This document shows, one piece after another, positions 7,691-10,358 of a DNA stretch of 10,358 bases. The DNA comes from Gammaproteobacteria bacterium (GTDB lineage: Bacteria > Pseudomonadota > Gammaproteobacteria > SZUA-140), in assembly GCA_026982145.1 (NCBI GenBank), contig JALSHQ010000362.1, forward strand, positions 1 to 10,358, written 5' to 3'. The translations under genes were made by a program, and so were the position numbers. The notes below the pieces were generated by a model. That model searched no databases, was not told where the DNA came from, and saw nothing but the letters and a program-made list of their open reading frames with translations. Each line of letters starts with the position of its first letter. Within the stretch, counting starts at the first letter, position 1.

Positions 7691-7722
7691 TCCACAGACT
7701 TATCCACAGATTCTGTGGAAAA
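7691..7722. repeat. Cluster of three TCCACAGA repeats with two DnaA boxes
   Basis: TCCACAGA occurs directly at 7691-7698 and 7703-7710 and inverted at 7712-7719. The second and third form a 17-base palindrome with 8-base arms. The cluster contains the canonical strong DnaA box TTATCCACA (7700-7708, plus) and TTTTCCACA (7714-7722, minus) facing each other six bases apart. Paired boxes of this sequence are characteristic of chromosomal origins in gammaproteobacteria. No T run follows on either strand, so it is not a convincing terminator. Confidence 0.6.
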
Positions 7723-7815
7723 CTCTCAATTATCAATCACGACAAGTAGTTAGATGAATTTTTTATGACAATCCATTATTCATGGAACATTAGCAGTGAA
7801 ACATTGCTGATTTTA

Positions 7816-8106
7816 TCACCACTTAAACAGCGTCCATTTCGGGATTAACAACCCTTCATCCAGCTCATTGTGGCGGCTATCGAGCGTGCCATCGCCATCG
7901 GTATCGACCAAAAAATATGCGAGCCCCTTGCGCGGCGTGATCTTGATCATGTAGAGCTGGCCATTGATGCGGTACTCCTCAATGATTTCAGTCTGACCAC
8001 GCTTAATGGTGATTTCCGGCTCATCCGTTGGCACGTCCGCTTTCGACAGCGGTATCGCGCCGATCGAGAAAAAAAGCGGTAACAATAGTGGTAACAATCT
8101 CTTCAT
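7816..8106 (-). CDS. DUF2782 family periplasmic protein of unknown function
   Basis: A 96-residue protein with a clear signal peptide: M-K-R, a leucine-rich core and likely cleavage after S-K-A (residue 23). The mature part has the E-E-Y-R-I-N-G-Q-L-Y-M-I-K-I-T-P segment (about 43-58), then Y-F-L-V-D-T-D-G-D-G-T-L-D (about 64-76) and ends P-K-W-T-L-F-K-W. From memory this pattern is that of DUF2782, a small proteobacterial family without assigned function, often found near polA in Pseudomonas. The D-T-D-G-D-G-T-L-D stretch resembles a calcium-binding EF-hand-type loop, but in so small a protein this is only suggestive. Its ATG overlaps the upstream gene's stop as ATGA, so the two are co-translated. 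Confidence 0.8.
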   Translation of the reverse strand: MKRLLPLLLPLFFSIGAIPLSKADVPTDEPEITIKRGQTEIIEEYRINGQLYMIKITPRKGLAYFLVDTDGDGTLDSRHNELDEGLLIPKWTLFKW

Positions 8107-8828
8107 AACGCCAGCAATCTCTCTCGCTCTTCAGCGGACGGTTCAAATCCGCGCTCTTCATAGTGGCGAAATATCGCATCCACCACCTCCTGCGGGCTAT
8201 CCTGCACTTCGAATAACTCAAAATCCTCAGCACTGATAGTGCCTTCCGCCACCAGCGTCTGCTCAAACCAGCTCAACAGCCCAGACCAAAATTTTCGGTT
8301 AACCAGAATAATGGGGATCTTCCGCGTCCGCCCGGTCTGTACCAGCGTCAGGATCTCCGCCAGCTCATCGAGTGTGCCAAAACCCCCCGGCAGCACCACA
8401 TAGGCCGAGGCGTATTTAACAAACATCACCTTGCGCGAAAAGAAATGGCGAAAATGAAGCGATATATCTTGGTATTTATTTTCGACCTGCTCATGCGGCA
8501 GCATGATATTCAACCCAATGCTGGGTGACTTGCCTTGATACGCCCCTTTATTGGCCGCCTCCATGATGCCGGGGCCACCGCCACTCACCACACTAAAGCC
8601 GGATTCCGAGAGCGCCAGTGCTATCTCTTCGGCCAGTTGATAATAGGGGTGGTCTACGGGTGTACGTGCCGAACCGAAGATGCTGACCGAGGGTTTAATT
8701 TTTTCCAGCCGCTCATAGCCTTCCACAAACTCGGCCATAATCTGGAACACCTTCCACGACTCACGGTTCAAACTGGCCTCATCGACCAAACCAAAGGGGG
8801 GGAGCTCAGCTCTTGTTCGTTCATCCAT
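8103..8828 (-). CDS. LOG family (TIGR00730) nucleoside 5'-monophosphate phosphoribohydrolase
   Basis: About 241 residues with a Rossmann-like fold. Family motifs are intact: a glycine-rich S-G-G-G-P-G-I-M-E-A-A-N segment (about 82-93), S-R-K-V-M-F (131-136) supplying the expected catalytic arginine, and P-G-G-F-G-T-L-D-E (147-155) with the catalytic glutamate. Characterised members release the base from nucleoside 5'-monophosphates, in plants and some bacteria activating cytokinins; the bacterial substrate here is unknown. The name 'lysine decarboxylase' seen on such proteins is a historical misannotation. I took the ATG at 8828; the frame remains open to a TTG at 8870, giving 255 residues, but a -10-like TATAAT lies between the two. 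It is divergent from polA and overlaps the DUF2782 gene by ATGA. Confidence 0.88.
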   Translation of the reverse strand: MDERTRAELPPFGLVDEASLNRESWKVFQIMAEFVEGYERLEKIKPSVSIFGSARTPVDHPYYQLAEEIALALSESGFSVVSGGGPGIMEAANKGAYQGKSPSIGLNIMLPHEQVENKYQDISLHFRHFFSRKVMFVKYASAYVVLPGGFGTLDELAEILTLVQTGRTRKIPIILVNRKFWSGLLSWFEQTLVAEGTISAEDFELFEVQDSPQEVVDAIFRHYEERGFEPSAEERERLLAL

Positions 8829-8849
8829 AACGCTTTTTGACTCGACATC

Positions 8850-8857
8850 ATTATAAT
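8850..8857. promoter_or_regulatory. Palindromic -10-like box ATTATAAT between LOG and polA
   Basis: ATTATAAT reads as TATAAT on both strands, so it could serve leftward (LOG) or rightward (polA) transcription. Leftward it would start about 15 bases before the LOG ATG at 8828. No good -35 is seen at 16-18 bases in either direction; TTGACT at 8837-8842 is only nine bases away on the plus strand, too close to pair with it. Confidence 0.25.
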
Positions 8858-8941
8858 GGTGGCCACGCAACCCATATTAGCAGATCATCTCTGCGCATAA
8901 ACCAACTATTATTCACTTCAAACAATTTTATAACGGTATCG

Positions 8942-10358
8942 ATGACTAAAAAAAGCGCTGACACACCCCCTAAAATTGAGCAGGGCATCGCGCCCTCTGG
9001 GCAGCACCCGCTGCTGGTGCTGATCGACGGCTCCTCTTACCTCTACCGCGCCTTTCATGCGATGCCACCGCTGACCAACTCGCGGGGGGAAGCTACCGGT
9101 GCCATTTACGGCGTAGTCAACATGCTGCGCACGCTGTTGGATGAATACCACCCCGATTATGTCGCTGTCGTCTTCGATGCCAAAGGGAAGACCTTTCGTG
9201 ATGAAATGTTCGACCAGTACAAGGCCAACCGCCCACCGATGCCGGATGAGCTGCGTTCACAGATCGAGCCACTGCACGCCGTAGTGCGGGCAATGGGGCT
9301 GCCCTGCCTGGTCGAGAATGGCGTTGAGGCGGATGACGTGATCGGCACCCTCGCACTTCAAGCGGCTGAAAGCGGCATCCGCACTGTGATATCGACGGGC
9401 GATAAAGATATGGCACAACTGGTCAGGGAGCCCTCTTCTGGGTGCAATGACGACATCACACTGATCAACACCATGAATAACAAAAAGCTGGATCGTGCTG
9501 GGGTGATCGAAAAGTTCGGCCTGCCGCCGGAGCAGATCATCGACTACCTCGCGCTCATCGGCGACAGCTCCGACAACATCCCCGGCATCCCCGGTGTCGG
9601 CCCCAAAACTGCTGTAAAATGGTTTACCCAATACGGCTCGCTCGACGAGATCATCCGCCAGGCCGAGAGCATCAAGGGGAAGATCGGTGAAAAATTCCGC
9701 GCCAATATGGCGCAGCTGCCGCTCTCACGCCAGCTCACCACGATTAAGCTCGATGTCCCTCTCACCGTCACGCCCAAGACACTGCAACCGCAACCGGCCG
9801 ACACCGAGGCGTTGCGCACGCTGTTTGAGCGGCTGGAGTTCAAACGCTGGCTCGACGAGCTACAGCAGCCGTCAAACAAGCCCGCTGAAAACGGTGAGCC
9901 AATAGCAACGGTCGAACGCAACTATGAGACCATCCTCGACCAGTCGGCACTCGACCGCTGGGTTGAGCGGCTAAATAGTGCCGCGCTCTTTTCATTCGAT
10001 ACCGAGACTACCAGCCTCGATTATATTGACGCGGAGATTGTCGGCCTTTCGTTTGCCATTGAACCCGGCGAAGCGGCCTACCTGCCGCTCGCGCACGATT
10101 ATGAAGGTGCCCCAACGCAGCTCAACCGCACCACTGCGCTCGAACAGCTGCGACCGCTGCTTGAAGATGAGCAGAGAAAGAAAGTGGGACAGAATCTCAA
10201 ATATGACACCAACGTGCTGCGCAACCACGGTGTTCAACTGCGCGGCATTGCGTTTGATACGATGCTCGAATCGTATGTGCTCAACAGCACCGCCACGCGC
10301 CACGACATGGATTCGCTGGCGCAGAAATACCTTGGCCTAAGCACCATCCATTATGAAG
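8942..10358 (+). CDS. polA: DNA polymerase I, N-terminal half (partial at the right edge)
   Basis: The first 472 codons of DNA polymerase I, which removes primers and fills gaps in replication and repair. The 5' nuclease domain (about 24-300) shows L-I-D-G-S-S-Y-L-Y-R, V-E-A-D-D-V-I-G-T-L, S-T-G-D-K-D-M-A-Q-L-V and G-D-S-S-D-N-I-P-G with the helix-hairpin-helix G-V-G-P-K-T-A (about 218-224). The 3'-5' exonuclease domain has Exo I F-D-T-E-T (Asp353, Glu355) and Exo II N-L-K-Y-D (Asp422) intact, so proofreading is probably active as far as can be seen. The polymerase domain lies beyond the window. Compared with E. coli it has about 15 extra N-terminal residues and a seven-residue insertion near 9425-9454. 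The ATG at 8942 lacks a clear Shine-Dalgarno site. It is divergent from the LOG gene. Confidence 0.97.
   Translation, partial: MTKKSADTPPKIEQGIAPSGQHPLLVLIDGSSYLYRAFHAMPPLTNSRGEATGAIYGVVNMLRTLLDEYHPDYVAVVFDAKGKTFRDEMFDQYKANRPPMPDELRSQIEPLHAVVRAMGLPCLVENGVEADDVIGTLALQAAESGIRTVISTGDKDMAQLVREPSSGCNDDITLINTMNNKKLDRAGVIEKFGLPPEQIIDYLALIGDSSDNIPGIPGVGPKTAVKWFTQYGSLDEIIRQAESIKGKIGEKFRANMAQLPLSRQLTTIKLDVPLTVTPKTLQPQPADTEALRTLFERLEFKRWLDELQQPSNKPAENGEPIATVERNYETILDQSALDRWVERLNSAALFSFDTETTSLDYIDAEIVGLSFAIEPGEAAYLPLAHDYEGAPTQLNRTTALEQLRPLLEDEQRKKVGQNLKYDTNVLRNHGVQLRGIAFDTMLESYVLNSTATRHDMDSLAQKYLGLSTIHYE

Larger units (their letters stand above)
7340..7815. other. AT-rich gene-free gap with clustered DnaA boxes; origin-like or DnaA-regulated region
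   Basis: No convincing gene lies in these 476 bases, between the gspC start and the DUF2782 stop. The gap is visibly richer in A and T than its flanks. I found four exact matches to TTWTNCACA (7441-7449 minus, 7520-7528 plus, 7700-7708 plus, 7714-7722 minus); roughly 0.03 would be expected in a random 476-base sequence of even composition on both strands, somewhat more given the AT bias. AT-rich stretches at about 7560-7625 could act as an unwinding element. Against an origin: no GATC was seen in the gap, no dnaA, dnaN, rpmH or mnmG is in the window, and the plus strand stays C-rich in lines sampled on both sides. A DnaA-controlled promoter region or DnaA titration site is the main alternative. 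Confidence 0.4.

Noticed and set aside
7703..7719. The TCCACAGATTCTGTGGA palindrome as a terminator
   Set aside because: The one-base loop and lack of a T tract on either strand do not suit a terminator; the DnaA-box reading explains it better.
7792..7808. Hairpin AGCAGTG-AAA-CATTGCT just downstream of the DUF2782 stop as a terminator
   Set aside because: The stem contains a mismatch and no run of T follows on the minus strand, so it is not a convincing intrinsic terminator.
8837..8857. TTGACT plus TATAAT as a polA promoter
   Set aside because: The two boxes are only nine bases apart, too short for sigma-70 recognition.
9117..9631. Minus-strand open frames opposite polA
   Set aside because: polA is read through this region on the plus strand with unmistakable family motifs, and the antisense frames show none.
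1..10358. CRISPR arrays, tRNA or rRNA genes, insertion sequences, phage genes
   Set aside because: No regularly spaced repeats, RNA-gene signatures, transposase motifs or terminal inverted repeats were seen; the window reads as core chromosome.

Overview
The window comes from a Gram-negative bacterium, most likely a gammaproteobacterium. It holds most of a general (type II) secretion operon, gspC-D-E-F-G-H-I-J, on the minus strand. To the right lie a two-gene minus-strand unit (LOG-family phosphoribohydrolase and a DUF2782 periplasmic protein) and the first half of polA on the plus strand. The PolA translation tracks E. coli DNA polymerase I closely, which supports the gammaproteobacterial call. 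I cannot name the genus.

Layout from left to right. Positions 1-6314 carry gspJ (only the first codons), gspI, gspH, gspG, gspF, gspE and gspD, all read leftwards and tightly packed: ATGA overlaps at H/I and I/J, a 23-base overlap at D/E, and gaps of 16-42 bases elsewhere. A 140-base gap (6315-6454) separates gspD from gspC and holds a plausible promoter and a leader dyad. gspC occupies 6455-7333. Then comes a 476-base AT-rich gap without a gene (7340-7815). It contains four exact matches to the DnaA-box consensus TTWTNCACA, a compact cluster of TCCACAGA repeats, two perfect TATAAT boxes facing gspC and an 18-base dyad. The DUF2782 gene (7816-8106) and the LOG gene (8103-8828) overlap by ATGA. 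polA starts at 8942 and runs off the right edge.

How the parts work together. GspD is the outer-membrane secretin, and GspC links it to the inner-membrane platform. GspE is the cytoplasmic ATPase and GspF the polytopic membrane protein that drive assembly of the pseudopilus. GspG is the major pseudopilin; GspH, GspI and GspJ are minor ones. GspK, L, M and the prepilin peptidase GspO are not in the window; K-M are expected further left. The machine moves folded exoproteins from the periplasm to the outside. LOG, DUF2782 and polA have no evident functional link to it.

The genes are textbook families. The feature most worth a second look is the DnaA-box-rich gap at 7340-7815, which resembles a gammaproteobacterial replication origin or a DnaA-binding control region. 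Local base skew sampled by hand does not flip across it, which is evidence against a bidirectional origin.
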